This document shows positions 1-7,683 of a DNA stretch of 64,000 nucleotides, piece after piece; the stretch's first letter is position 1; each line of letters starts with the position of its first letter. The position numbers and the translations under genes were made by a program. A model generated the notes under the pieces. It saw nothing but the letters and a program-made list of their open reading frames with translations, made no database searches and was not told the origin of the DNA. The DNA comes from Lentzea atacamensis (GTDB taxonomy: Bacteria; Actinomycetota; Actinomycetes; Mycobacteriales; Pseudonocardiaceae). The stretch is taken from positions 62,001 through 126,000 of the forward strand of contig NZ_QLTT01000004.1 of NCBI RefSeq assembly GCF_003269295.1. Reading direction: 5' to 3'.

Positions 1-1
1 C

Positions 2-472
2 CTCTGCGAACACCTCAGCGTGCGCGGTGACCGGGTCAGGTTCCGCTTCCCGGCCAAGCACGGCGTCGAGGTGGACGAGGAGATCACCGACGCGCGGCTC
101 GCACGCGCCGTGCGGAGTCTCCTCAAGGACCGGACCCCGGACTGCCGCGTCTTCGACCTCACCGCCGACGACGTCAACGAGCGCTTCCGCGAGCTCGTCG
201 GCGAGGAGTTCAGCGTGAAGGACCTCCGCACCTGGCACGCCACGGTCCACGCGGCCCAGGCGTTCGCGCACGCCCTGAACGAACGCGGCAAACCGTCGAA
301 ACGAGCGGTCAGCGCGGTCATGAAGGAGGTGGCCGAACACCTGGGCAACACGGCGGCCGTCGCGCGGAAGTCCTACGTGGACCCACGTTTGACCAAAGCG
401 TTCGAACGCGGCGAGGTCATCAGCAACGGCGATCCGGAGCGTGCCGTGCGGAAGCTGCTCAGGAAGCCTTGA
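2..472 (+). CDS. DNA topoisomerase IB, C-terminal part (5' end outside window)
   Basis: The reading frame is open from the left edge, so this is the 3' part of a longer gene. The product looks like the catalytic C-terminal region of bacterial/poxvirus-type topoisomerase IB, which relaxes supercoils through a transient 3'-phosphotyrosine link. Visible support: an early segment VRFRFPAKHG, the helical stretch with TWHATVHAAQAFA, and GNTAAVARKSYVDP near the end, where the Tyr of SYVDP is the expected nucleophile. The gene is convergent with the DUF4383-type gene, and the two 3' ends overlap by 14 bp. An internal GTG at 20 is probably not the true start because the upstream codons (LCEHLS) continue the family match. 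Confidence 0.85.
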   Translation, partial: LCEHLSVRGDRVRFRFPAKHGVEVDEEITDARLARAVRSLLKDRTPDCRVFDLTADDVNERFRELVGEEFSVKDLRTWHATVHAAQAFAHALNERGKPSKRAVSAVMKEVAEHLGNTAAVARKSYVDPRLTKAFERGEVISNGDPERAVRKLLRKP

Positions 473-911
473 GCGCCGCCACCCGGTCGCACTGGCGGCA
501 CCAGACGGCACCCTGCGCCGCCGCCAGCGCCGCGAACCCGGTCAGCAGGTGCAGCGCGTTGCTGCCGGAGTTCACGTTGAGCACGTTCACAACGCCCTCG
601 TCGTACCTGGCCGTCCCGATGCCGAAGACGATCAGCGACACCGCGGCGACGAGCAACGCGGAGGAGCTGAGTGCTTTCAAGCTGCGAAAGGTGAGCAGCA
701 GTGCCGCGCCCAGCACGACGTGGACGGTGTTCTGCAGCGGGTTCACCCGGAGCAGGAGAACCCAGGTGTCGGACTCGCCGGCGAACGGCGAGAAACCCGT
801 CACGAAGAACCCGGCGACCCCCCAGAGGACGAGCAGGGTACCAGTGCTGATCGCCAGCTTCTGGGGCCACCGCAACCGGTTCATGCCGTCAGTATCGCGA
901 AGACCGGACAT
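459..911 (-). CDS. DUF4383-type integral membrane protein
   Basis: A 150-residue protein with four predicted membrane helices: roughly residues 17-38, 58-78, 84-100 and 118-138. The pattern NPLQNTVHVVLGAALL followed later by NSGSNALHLLTGFAAL is typical of the DUF4383 family, small actinobacterial membrane proteins of unknown function. An in-frame ATG nine codons downstream (884) is an alternative start; neither has a strong ribosome-binding site. It lies 15 bp behind the sigma factor gene and is probably co-transcribed with it, which would make it a candidate stress-regulon membrane protein (inference). Confidence 0.75.
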   Translation of the reverse strand: MSGLRDTDGMNRLRWPQKLAISTGTLLVLWGVAGFFVTGFSPFAGESDTWVLLLRVNPLQNTVHVVLGAALLLTFRSLKALSSSALLVAAVSLIVFGIGTARYDEGVVNVLNVNSGSNALHLLTGFAALAAAQGAVWCRQCDRVAALKAS

Positions 912-926
912 CCGCGCTCGTCCATT

Positions 927-1646
927 TCATTCGTCTGCCAGAAGGTCGTTGCGCAGCTGTTCCAGCGACTTGGTCAACAGCCGCGAGACGTGCATCTGGG
1001 AGATCCCGACGCGGCGCGCGATCTCCGTCTGGGTCAGCCGGCCGAAGAACCGCAGCACCACGATGGTCCGCTCACGGCGGGGAAGGCCCCGCAGCATGGG
1101 CTGCAGGGCCTCGTGGATCTCCACGCCTTCGAGCGCCGGGTCGTCGACCGTCGAACCTTCGAGGGAGTCGAGTGGCGCGAACGCGACGTTCTTCTCCACT
1201 CGCAGGCCCTCGTAGACGTCGGAAAGGGGAATCCCCAGGTGCCGGGCGATCTCGGAGGGAGTCGGAGATCGCCCGGTCTTGTGCGACAGCTCGGCAGTCG
1301 CGCCGTCGATCGAGTCGCACAGCTCTTTCAACCTGCGCGGCACCCGCACCGCCCAGCACTGGTCGCGGAAGTGCCGCCGCACCTCGCCGGTGATCGTGGG
1401 CACGGCATAGGACAGGAAGTCCGTCTGCCGGCCCACGTCGTACCGGTCGATGGCGTTGATCAGTCCGACCGCCGCCACCTGGGCGAGGTCTTCCATCGGC
1501 TCGCCGCGTTCGCTGAAGCGGCGGGCGATGTGCCGGGCGAGCGGGAGGTACTCGCGCACCAGCCGATCTCGCAGCGCGTAGTAACGCGGCGAGTCACGGC
1601 CGGTGCGGGCGAGTTCCTCGAACGCCGCCTGTTGATCTGGGGTCAA
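927..1646 (-). CDS. SigB/SigF-family RNA polymerase sigma factor
   Basis: A 239-residue group 3 sigma factor. Region 2 carries EYLPLARHIARRFSERG and the core-binding/-10 segment MEDLAQVAAVGLINAIDRYD at about residues 28-70. Region 3 has SPTPSEIARHLGI near 128-140. Region 4 ends in a helix-turn-helix, LTQTEIARRVGISQMHVSRL, near 206-225. This layout fits the stress/sporulation SigB/SigF/SigG group of actinobacteria. The start is a TTG, 13 bp after the stop of the SRPBCC gene, so the two are likely one transcript. No anti-sigma or anti-anti-sigma gene is adjacent, which is unusual for the group. Confidence 0.92.
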   Translation of the reverse strand: MTPDQQAAFEELARTGRDSPRYYALRDRLVREYLPLARHIARRFSERGEPMEDLAQVAAVGLINAIDRYDVGRQTDFLSYAVPTITGEVRRHFRDQCWAVRVPRRLKELCDSIDGATAELSHKTGRSPTPSEIARHLGIPLSDVYEGLRVEKNVAFAPLDSLEGSTVDDPALEGVEIHEALQPMLRGLPRRERTIVVLRFFGRLTQTEIARRVGISQMHVSRLLTKSLEQLRNDLLADE

Positions 1647-1659
1647 CGCACACCACAGA

Positions 1660-2124
1660 TCAGACCTGGGGCGGCGGCGTGACGTCGCCCCGCCATGCGC
1701 CGGTCTCGGTGCCCCGGTTCTCGATGAACTCCTTGAACCGCTTCAGGTCACCTTCGATCCGGTGGCCGACGACGCCGAGCGCGGCGCCCGCCTTCTCGGT
1801 CAAGGTCTCCGGGTCGTACTCCATCTGGAGATGAACCCTGGTCGTGTCGTTGTCGAGCCGGTGGAAGGTGACCACGCCACCCTGCGGAGGGCCGTCGACC
1901 GTGGTCCACGCGACGCGCTCGTCCGGGTGCTGCTCGGTGATCTCCGCGTCGAACTCGCGGACGACGCCGCCGATCTTCGTGGTCCAGTGGGTCCTGGTCG
2001 GCGTGACCTGGTCGATCTTCTCGACGCCGTCCATGAACGCTGGGAAGGACTCGAACTGGGTCCACTGGTTGTACGCCGTGCTCACAGGCACGTGGACATC
2101 CACCGACTTCTCAATGGTGGTCAC
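1660..2124 (-). CDS. SRPBCC/polyketide cyclase-like protein
   Basis: A 154-residue protein of the START/SRPBCC fold (helix-grip hydrophobic pocket). It begins with the characteristic strand IEKSVDVHVPVSTAYNQWTQFESFPAFM, continues with EFDAEITEQHPDERVAWTT, and ends with a long helix GHRIEGDLKRFKEFIE. The family includes coenzyme-Q-binding COQ10-like and cyclase proteins; the ligand cannot be told from the sequence. A strong purine-rich ribosome-binding site (aggaggaggttt on the coding strand) precedes the ATG. It is the first gene of a probable operon with the sigma factor. Its divergent neighbour is the ABC importer operon. Confidence 0.85.
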   Translation of the reverse strand: MTTIEKSVDVHVPVSTAYNQWTQFESFPAFMDGVEKIDQVTPTRTHWTTKIGGVVREFDAEITEQHPDERVAWTTVDGPPQGGVVTFHRLDNDTTRVHLQMEYDPETLTEKAGAALGVVGHRIEGDLKRFKEFIENRGTETGAWRGDVTPPPQV

Positions 2125-2191
2125 GAAACCTCCTCCTCTTCATCATTTTGCCGTCGAAGAGTGAGTACCCGAGCCACGCGTTGTTACACAT

Positions 2192-2293
2192 CGTGTCCGG
2201 TCCACACTGGACGGACACGGAGAGTGGTGGACCAATCGCGATTTGCGCATCACGAAATCGCGCACAGTAGTCATATCGGACGTGATCCACGTC
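2192..2293. promoter_or_regulatory. Intergenic region with three inverted repeats upstream of the importer operon
   Basis: The 204-bp divergent spacer holds three dyads. (1) 2192-2219: cgtgtccggtcc / ggacggacacg with a 5-nt loop and one unpaired base. (2) 2237-2262: perfect 8-bp arms cgcgattt / aaatcgcg, 10-nt spacer. (3) 2279-2293: perfect 6-bp arms gacgtg / cacgtc, 3-nt spacer. The last lies 36 bp before the GTG start of the first ATPase gene, and a taggagg ribosome-binding site sits at 2317-2323. They are plausible operators; no regulator is encoded next to them, so the binding protein is unknown. Confidence 0.4.
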
Positions 2294-2328
2294 ATACTGA
2301 TCGGCATCGCAGGCCCTAGGAGGCGCCG

Positions 2329-3102
2329 GTGCTCGAGGCGAACAACCTTGAGGTTGTCTACGACGACGTGATGCTGGTGCTCCGCGGCGTGAGCCTCAAG
2401 GTGCCCAAAGGTCGCGTCGTCGCCCTGCTCGGAGCGAACGGAGCAGGCAAAACAACGTTGATGAGGGCTTTCAGCGGCCTCCTCGACGTGCACGACGGCA
2501 AGGTCACCAAGGGCTCGATCACGCTCGACGGTGAACCGATCCACCGACTCTCACCAGCGAAAATAGCCGACAGGGGTATCAAGCAGGCCCTGGAGGGCCG
2601 CAGAATCCTCGCCGAACTGACCGTCGAGGAGAACCTCAAGGTCGGTGGCCACGCCAGGCCGAAGCGTCTCAAGCACAATCTCGAGCGCTGCTACGAGCTC
2701 TTCCCCCGGCTCCTGGAGAGACGCAGGCAGAGCGCCGGCTACCTGTCCGGTGGCGAGCAGCAGATGCTGTCGATCGGCCGCGCGCTCATGTCCGAACCCG
2801 AGTACCTGCTGCTCGACGAGCCCAGCCTCGGTCTCGCGCCGCTGCTCGTGCAGCAGATCCGCGACCTGGTCGTGAAGATCAACGAACAGGGCACCACCGT
2901 CCTGCTGGTCGAGCAGAACGCCAGCATGGCGCTCTCCATCGCCGACCACGGGTACGTGCTGGAGACCGGCAAGGTCGTCATGGACAAGCCGGCGGAGGCC
3001 CTGCTGGCCGACGACGACATCCGCGAGTTCTACCTCGGCCTCGGCACCTCCTCGTTCCGTGCGGTCAAGCACTACAAGCGCAGGAAGCGGTGGCTGTCAT
3101 GA
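2329..3102 (+). CDS. Branched-chain-amino-acid-type ABC transporter ATP-binding protein (LivF-like)
   Basis: A 257-residue cytoplasmic ATPase of the LivF type. Walker A GANGAGKT is at residues 35-42, the ABC signature LSGGEQQ at 139-145, Walker B LLLDEP at 160-165, and the switch His region is replaced by LLVEQNA as in the family. It would energise uptake through the two LivH/LivM-like permeases downstream. The start is GTG with an aggagg site 6 bp upstream. The C-terminus has a basic tail (KHYKRRKRW) after the usual end of the fold. Its stop overlaps the next start (ATGA), so translation is coupled. The substrate need not be an amino acid, given the acyl-CoA synthetase in the same operon. 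Confidence 0.93.
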   Translation: MLEANNLEVVYDDVMLVLRGVSLKVPKGRVVALLGANGAGKTTLMRAFSGLLDVHDGKVTKGSITLDGEPIHRLSPAKIADRGIKQALEGRRILAELTVEENLKVGGHARPKRLKHNLERCYELFPRLLERRRQSAGYLSGGEQQMLSIGRALMSEPEYLLLDEPSLGLAPLLVQQIRDLVVKINEQGTTVLLVEQNASMALSIADHGYVLETGKVVMDKPAEALLADDDIREFYLGLGTSSFRAVKHYKRRKRWLS

Positions 3103-3878
3103 GCGTTCTCGAGGTCACCGACATCAGGCTCGCCTTCGAGGGCGTCATCGCCGTCGACGGGGTTTCGTTCGAGGTCGGCGAGAGCGAGCTCTTCGCCATC
3201 ATCGGCCCGAACGGCGCGGGTAAGACGTCCATCTTCAACGTGCTGAGCGGCGTCTACCGGCCGCAACAGGGCACCGTGCGGTTCAACGGCGAGGATCTGA
3301 TCGGCATGCGGCCGCACCGGATCGCCGCCAGGGGCATGTCCCGCACGTTCCAGAACATCGAGCTGTTCTCGCACCTCACCGTGGTCGAGAACCTCATGCT
3401 CGGCCGCCACAACCACATGCGCTACGGCGCCCTCAGCGCGTTCCTGTGGCTCGGGAAGGCCCGCGGCGAGGAGCTGAAGAACCGGACCGCGGTCGAGGAC
3501 GTCATCGACTTCCTGGAGCTGGAGCAGTGGCGCCGGTACCCGGTCGGCCTGCTGCCCTACGGCGTGCAGAAGCGCGTCGAGCTGGGCAGGGCGCTCGCGA
3601 TGGAGCCGCGGTTGCTGCTGCTCGACGAGCCGGTCGCGGGCATGAACGTCGAGGAGACCGAGGACATGGCCCGGTTCATCCTCGACGTCCGCGAGGAGCT
3701 GAACATCCCGATGATCATGGTGGAGCACGACATGGGCCTCGTGATGGACCTCGCCGACCGCGTGATGGTGATGGACTTCGGCCGCCCGATCCGCACCGGC
3801 ACGCCCGCCGAGGTGCAGGCGGATCCGGACGTCGTCCGCGCGTACCTGGGTGAGCAGCACCGGAGCGTGACGACGTGA
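3099..3878 (+). CDS. Branched-chain-amino-acid-type ABC transporter ATP-binding protein (LivG-like)
   Basis: A 259-residue second ATPase of the importer. Walker A GPNGAGKT is at residues 36-43 and Walker B LLLLDEP at 172-178. The signature is the relaxed LPYGVQKRVELGRAL form common in LivG proteins, followed by the family's GMNVEE segment and the switch MVEHDMG. I chose the ATG at 3099, which overlaps the preceding stop as ATGA; an in-frame GTG at 3090 is possible. Its own stop overlaps the start of the acyl-CoA synthetase (GTGA). It pairs with the LivF-like protein to form the nucleotide-binding heterodimer. Confidence 0.93.
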   Translation: MSVLEVTDIRLAFEGVIAVDGVSFEVGESELFAIIGPNGAGKTSIFNVLSGVYRPQQGTVRFNGEDLIGMRPHRIAARGMSRTFQNIELFSHLTVVENLMLGRHNHMRYGALSAFLWLGKARGEELKNRTAVEDVIDFLELEQWRRYPVGLLPYGVQKRVELGRALAMEPRLLLLDEPVAGMNVEETEDMARFILDVREELNIPMIMVEHDMGLVMDLADRVMVMDFGRPIRTGTPAEVQADPDVVRAYLGEQHRSVTT

Positions 3879-5695
3879 CCACCACCGTCGTGACCCGCGT
3901 CAAGAACAGGGCGGCCAACACCCCTGACCAGATCGCGTTGCGCGCCAAGGACTTCGGCATCTGGCAGGAGGTCTCCTGGGCCCAGTACTGGGCGAACGTC
4001 GAGCTCGTCGGCGACGCGCTGCTCGCACTCGGGCTGCAGCCGGGCGACCGGGTGGCGATCCACTCGGAGAACCGCCGCGAGTGGCTCTACGCCGACCTCG
4101 GCATCGTCGCGGCGCGCGGCATCACGGTCGGCCTGTACCCGACGAACCCGCCGTCCGAGGTCGCCTACCTGCTGTCGCACTCCGGCGCGCGGATCCTCAT
4201 CGCCGAGGACCAGGAACAGGTCGACAAGGCGCTCGCGGTGCTGGAGGACACCCCGGACCTGGAACGGATCGTCTACCTCGAACCACGCGGCATCAAAGGG
4301 CGCTACGACAACCCGAAGCTGTTGTGGTGGGACGACTTCCTCGCGATGGGCGCGCGGTACCGGGACGAACACGGTGACGAGCTCGCGAAGCGGATGGCGG
4401 CGACCGAGCCCGACGACGTGATGACCTTGATCTACACCTCCGGCACCACCGGGCCACCCAAGGGCGCGATGCTCACCGTGGCGAACGTCGAGTTCGCCGT
4501 CCATGTGCTGGTGGAGGGCGGCGGTTTCACTTCGCCACCGCCGTCCTCCGCCGACGTCACGCTGTCGTACCTGCCGTTGTGCCACGTCGCCGAACGCATC
4601 TTCACGACGTGGTTCAGCGCGGCTTCCGGTGTGCAGGTGCACTTCGCCGAGTCCATCGAGACCGTGCAGGCGAACCTGCGCGAGGTGCAGCCGACGATCC
4701 TGTTCGGTGTGCCGCGCATCTGGGAGAAGGTGCTGGCGGGCGTCACGATCGGCGTGTCCAGCGCGTCGTGGCTCAAGCGGACGGTCACCCGGTTCTGGTT
4801 GCGAAGAGCGGAAGGCATCGGTGAGACGCTCGTCCGGACCGGCGGCAACCACACCGCGTCGAGCAGGTTGATCTACGCGATCGGCTGGCTGTTCTGCTTC
4901 CGCGCGCTGAAGGCCCGGATCGGTATGAGGTACGTGCGCTACGCGTCGTCCGGTGCCGCGCCGATCGCACCGGACGTGCTGAAGTTCTTCATGGGTATCG
5001 GAGTTCCGATGCACGAGGTCTACGGCATGACCGAGAACACCGCCGTGGCAACGGGAAACCGGCCGGGCAGGGTCAAGGTCGGCACCGTCGGCGAGCCGCA
5101 GCCGGGCATCGAGCTGCGGATCGACGAGGAGACCGGCGAGATCCTCACCCGGCACGGCGGCACGTTCGCCGGCTACTGGCGCGATCCCGACGCGACCGCC
5201 CGCGTGATCATCGACGGCTGGCTGCACACCGGCGACGTCGGTGAGTGGGTCGACGGGACGCACGTGAAGATCACCGACCGGATGAAGGACATCATCATCA
5301 CCGCGGGCGGCAAGAACATCGCGCCGTCCGAGCTGGAGAACGCGCTGAAGACCTCCCCGTACATCAAGGAAGCCGTGGTGATCGGCGACCAGCGGGCGTA
5401 CCTGGTGGCGTTGATCGGCATCGAGTACGAGACGGTCGGGCACTGGGCGCAGCAGCGCAAGATCCCCTACACCACCTACCGGGACCTCTCGGAGAAGCCA
5501 GAGGTGCTGGAGCTGGTGCAGAAGATCGTGAACGACGTGAACGCGAAGTTCGCCAACGTCGAGCAGATCAAGAAGTTCCGGATGTTCCCCAAGGAGCTCG
5601 ACCACGAGGACGGCGAGCTGACCGCGACGCAGAAGGTGAAACGGGCCGCGCTGGGCAAGATGTTCGACGACCTCGTGGAGAGCATGTATGGATGA
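3875..5695 (+). CDS. Long-chain-type acyl-CoA synthetase (AMP-dependent ligase)
   Basis: A 606-residue adenylate-forming enzyme of the long-chain fatty acyl-CoA ligase (FadD15/FAA1) type, which activates a carboxylic acid with ATP and CoA. The P-loop-like motif IYTSGTTGPPKGAM lies near residues 187-200, VYGMTENTA near 382-390, GWLHTGDVGEW near 448-458, and the hinge/catalytic Lys region KDIIITAGGKNIAPSELE near 470-487. It sits inside the importer operon, coupled on both sides by overlapping start/stop codons. This suggests that the imported compound, a fatty or aromatic acid, is activated on entry. A paralogue of similar layout is encoded at 46889-48670. Confidence 0.92.
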   Translation: MTTTVVTRVKNRAANTPDQIALRAKDFGIWQEVSWAQYWANVELVGDALLALGLQPGDRVAIHSENRREWLYADLGIVAARGITVGLYPTNPPSEVAYLLSHSGARILIAEDQEQVDKALAVLEDTPDLERIVYLEPRGIKGRYDNPKLLWWDDFLAMGARYRDEHGDELAKRMAATEPDDVMTLIYTSGTTGPPKGAMLTVANVEFAVHVLVEGGGFTSPPPSSADVTLSYLPLCHVAERIFTTWFSAASGVQVHFAESIETVQANLREVQPTILFGVPRIWEKVLAGVTIGVSSASWLKRTVTRFWLRRAEGIGETLVRTGGNHTASSRLIYAIGWLFCFRALKARIGMRYVRYASSGAAPIAPDVLKFFMGIGVPMHEVYGMTENTAVATGNRPGRVKVGTVGEPQPGIELRIDEETGEILTRHGGTFAGYWRDPDATARVIIDGWLHTGDVGEWVDGTHVKITDRMKDIIITAGGKNIAPSELENALKTSPYIKEAVVIGDQRAYLVALIGIEYETVGHWAQQRKIPYTTYRDLSEKPEVLELVQKIVNDVNAKFANVEQIKKFRMFPKELDHEDGELTATQKVKRAALGKMFDDLVESMYG

Positions 5696-6575
5696 GTTTC
5701 TCCAGTCGTTGATCCGGGGTCTCGGCACCGGGTCGATCTACTCGTTGCTCGCGCTCGGCTTCGTGATCATCTACAAGTCGACGCAGGTGATCAGCTTCGC
5801 CCAGCCGGCGTTCATGCTGGCCGGTGCGGTGCTGGTCTCGTACCTGGCGCCCGCGGTCTCGTTCTTCGGCGCTGTGCTGGTGGCCGCGGTGGTGATCGCG
5901 GTGCTGGCGTTGGGTGTCGAGCGCACGGTGCTGCGGCCGATGGTCGGCAAGCCGGTGTTCGTCGTCGCGATCATCACGATCGGCGTGGACGTCGTGGTCA
6001 GAGTCGTGACGAACGCGTTCATCGGCCTGGACGTGCGGCAGGTCGGAGATCCGTGGGGACTCACGACGGTGACCTTCCTCGGTGCCGAGGTGCAGCAGCG
6101 GTACCTGGTGATGATCGGGACGACCGCTGTCGTGACCGTCGCGTTGTTCCTGTTCTTCCGGTACTCGCGGATCGGGCTCGCGATGCGGGCCGTCGCGTAC
6201 GACCAGGAAGTCGCCCTGGCGCAAGGCATTTCGGTCGGGTCGGTGTTCGCGTTGTCGTGGGCGTTGGCCGGTGGCCTGGCCGCGTTGGCGGGTGTGTTCG
6301 TGGCGACCGGCGCCGGTGTCGACCAGCAGCTGTGGATCGTGGCGCTGAAGGCGTTGCCCGCGATCATCCTCGGTGGACTCGAGTCGCTGGGCGGTGCCGT
6401 CGTCGGAGGGCTCGCGGTCGGGATCGTCGAGTCGCTCTTCGGTACCTACCAGAACGACTTCGCGCCGTGGCTCGGGCCGAACTTCGCCCTCGTCGCGCCG
6501 TACGCGTTGATGCTGCTGGTGTTGCTCGTCAGACCATACGGGTTGTTCGGCAAGAGGGAGGTCGAACGGCTGTGA
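5688..6575 (+). CDS. Branched-chain-type ABC transporter permease (LivH-like)
   Basis: A 295-residue polytopic membrane protein of the LivH family with about eight hydrophobic segments. It begins with IRGLGTGSIYSLLALGFVII, the conserved N-terminal helix of the family, and ends with YALMLLVLLVRPYGLFGK, where RPxGLFG is the typical C-terminal LivH signature. The EAA-like loop region GLAMRAVAYDQEVALAQGI lies near residues 163-182. The ATG overlaps the end of the acyl-CoA synthetase gene by 8 bp, and its stop overlaps the next GTG. It should form the transmembrane channel together with the LivM-like subunit. Confidence 0.92.
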   Translation: MDEFLQSLIRGLGTGSIYSLLALGFVIIYKSTQVISFAQPAFMLAGAVLVSYLAPAVSFFGAVLVAAVVIAVLALGVERTVLRPMVGKPVFVVAIITIGVDVVVRVVTNAFIGLDVRQVGDPWGLTTVTFLGAEVQQRYLVMIGTTAVVTVALFLFFRYSRIGLAMRAVAYDQEVALAQGISVGSVFALSWALAGGLAALAGVFVATGAGVDQQLWIVALKALPAIILGGLESLGGAVVGGLAVGIVESLFGTYQNDFAPWLGPNFALVAPYALMLLVLLVRPYGLFGKREVERL

Positions 6576-7672
6576 AGGGTCGTCCTGAGCTGTACACCTC
6601 TTATGCGCAAGACATGGCGTTCCTCAACACGCGCCCCAAGCGGGTCTCCGTGTCGGCGCTGGTCGTTCTCGCTCTCCTGATCCCGTTTCTCATCACCGAC
6701 GACCTGCTGCAGCTGCTGGCGACGGGGTTCGTGGCGGCGATCGGTGCCATCGGGCTGAACATCGTCACCGGCTACGCGGGCCAGGTCTCGCTGGGCCACG
6801 CCTTCTTCCTCGCGATCGGCGCGTACACGGGTGCGGCGCTGTCCGGTTCCGAGACCGGGCGGGTGATCGGGTTCGGCATCACGTCGCTGCCGATCTGGTT
6901 GCTGGCCTCCGGTCTGGTGGCCGCGTTCTTCGGTGTGCTGGTGGCGCCGGTGGCGGTGCGGCTGCGCGGCCTGTACCTGGCGATCGTGACGCTCGGGCTG
7001 GTCTTCCTGGGAGAGCACGTCTTCCGGGAGTGGACGTCGCTCACCGGTGGGCCGGGAGTCGGGCGGCCCGCGGCGATCCCCGAGCTGTTCGGGGTGCGGC
7101 TCGACAGGGACAACGCGGTGTTCACGGCGGCACAACAGCTGTATCTGGTGATGTTCGTGCTGCTGGTGATCTTCGGTGTGCTGGCGCGGAACCTGGTGCG
7201 CTCGCGGGTGGGCCGGGCGTTCGCGGCGGTGCGGGACCGGGACCTGGCCGCGTCGGTGATCGGCGTGGACCTGACGAAGTACAAGGTGCTGGCGTTCGCG
7301 GTGTCCTCGTTCTACGCGGGCGTCGCGGGCGCGTTGCTGTTCGTGGTGAACGGGTTCTTCGACCCCGGCTCGTTCAACCTGCTGTTGTCAGTGCAGTACA
7401 TCGCGATGGTGCTCATCGGCGGCGCGGGCACCATCTCGGGCGCGATCATGGGCGCACTCTTCATCACGCTGCTGCCACGCATCACCAGGGAACTGCCCGC
7501 GGTGCTGCCGTTCATCAGTGGTGACGCCACCGGCGCGATCACGGTCTTCCAGCTGGAAGCCGTGCTCTACGGCGTGCTCATCATCGTGTTCCTGATCGTC
7601 GAGCCACGCGGGTTGTTCGGCATCTGGGTGCGCGTCCGCAACTACTGGCGCACCTGGCCGTTCTCGTACTGA
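6572..7672 (+). CDS. Branched-chain-type ABC transporter permease (LivM-like)
   Basis: A 366-residue polytopic membrane protein of the LivM family. Conserved stretches include GLNIVTGYAGQVSLGHAFF near residues 63-81, the cytoplasmic loop RSRVGRAFAAVRDRDLAAS near 210-228, and the C-terminal VEPRGLFGIW. The frame is open far upstream, but I place the start at the GTG that overlaps the previous stop (GTGA), which gives the family's usual length. It forms the second half of the importer channel. The binding-protein gene follows after 11 bp. Confidence 0.9.
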   Translation: MKGRPELYTSYAQDMAFLNTRPKRVSVSALVVLALLIPFLITDDLLQLLATGFVAAIGAIGLNIVTGYAGQVSLGHAFFLAIGAYTGAALSGSETGRVIGFGITSLPIWLLASGLVAAFFGVLVAPVAVRLRGLYLAIVTLGLVFLGEHVFREWTSLTGGPGVGRPAAIPELFGVRLDRDNAVFTAAQQLYLVMFVLLVIFGVLARNLVRSRVGRAFAAVRDRDLAASVIGVDLTKYKVLAFAVSSFYAGVAGALLFVVNGFFDPGSFNLLLSVQYIAMVLIGGAGTISGAIMGALFITLLPRITRELPAVLPFISGDATGAITVFQLEAVLYGVLIIVFLIVEPRGLFGIWVRVRNYWRTWPFSY

Positions 7673-7683
7673 GGAGAATCCCC

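Noticed and set aside
3557-5728. Very long minus-strand open frame (723 codons)
   Set aside because: Antisense shadow of the LivG-like and acyl-CoA synthetase genes in high-GC DNA; its translation is Arg/Val/Asp-rich with no domain.
6053-6571. Upstream extension of the LivM-like frame
   Set aside because: It lies inside the LivH-like gene and is not family-like; the GTG overlapping the previous stop is the better start.
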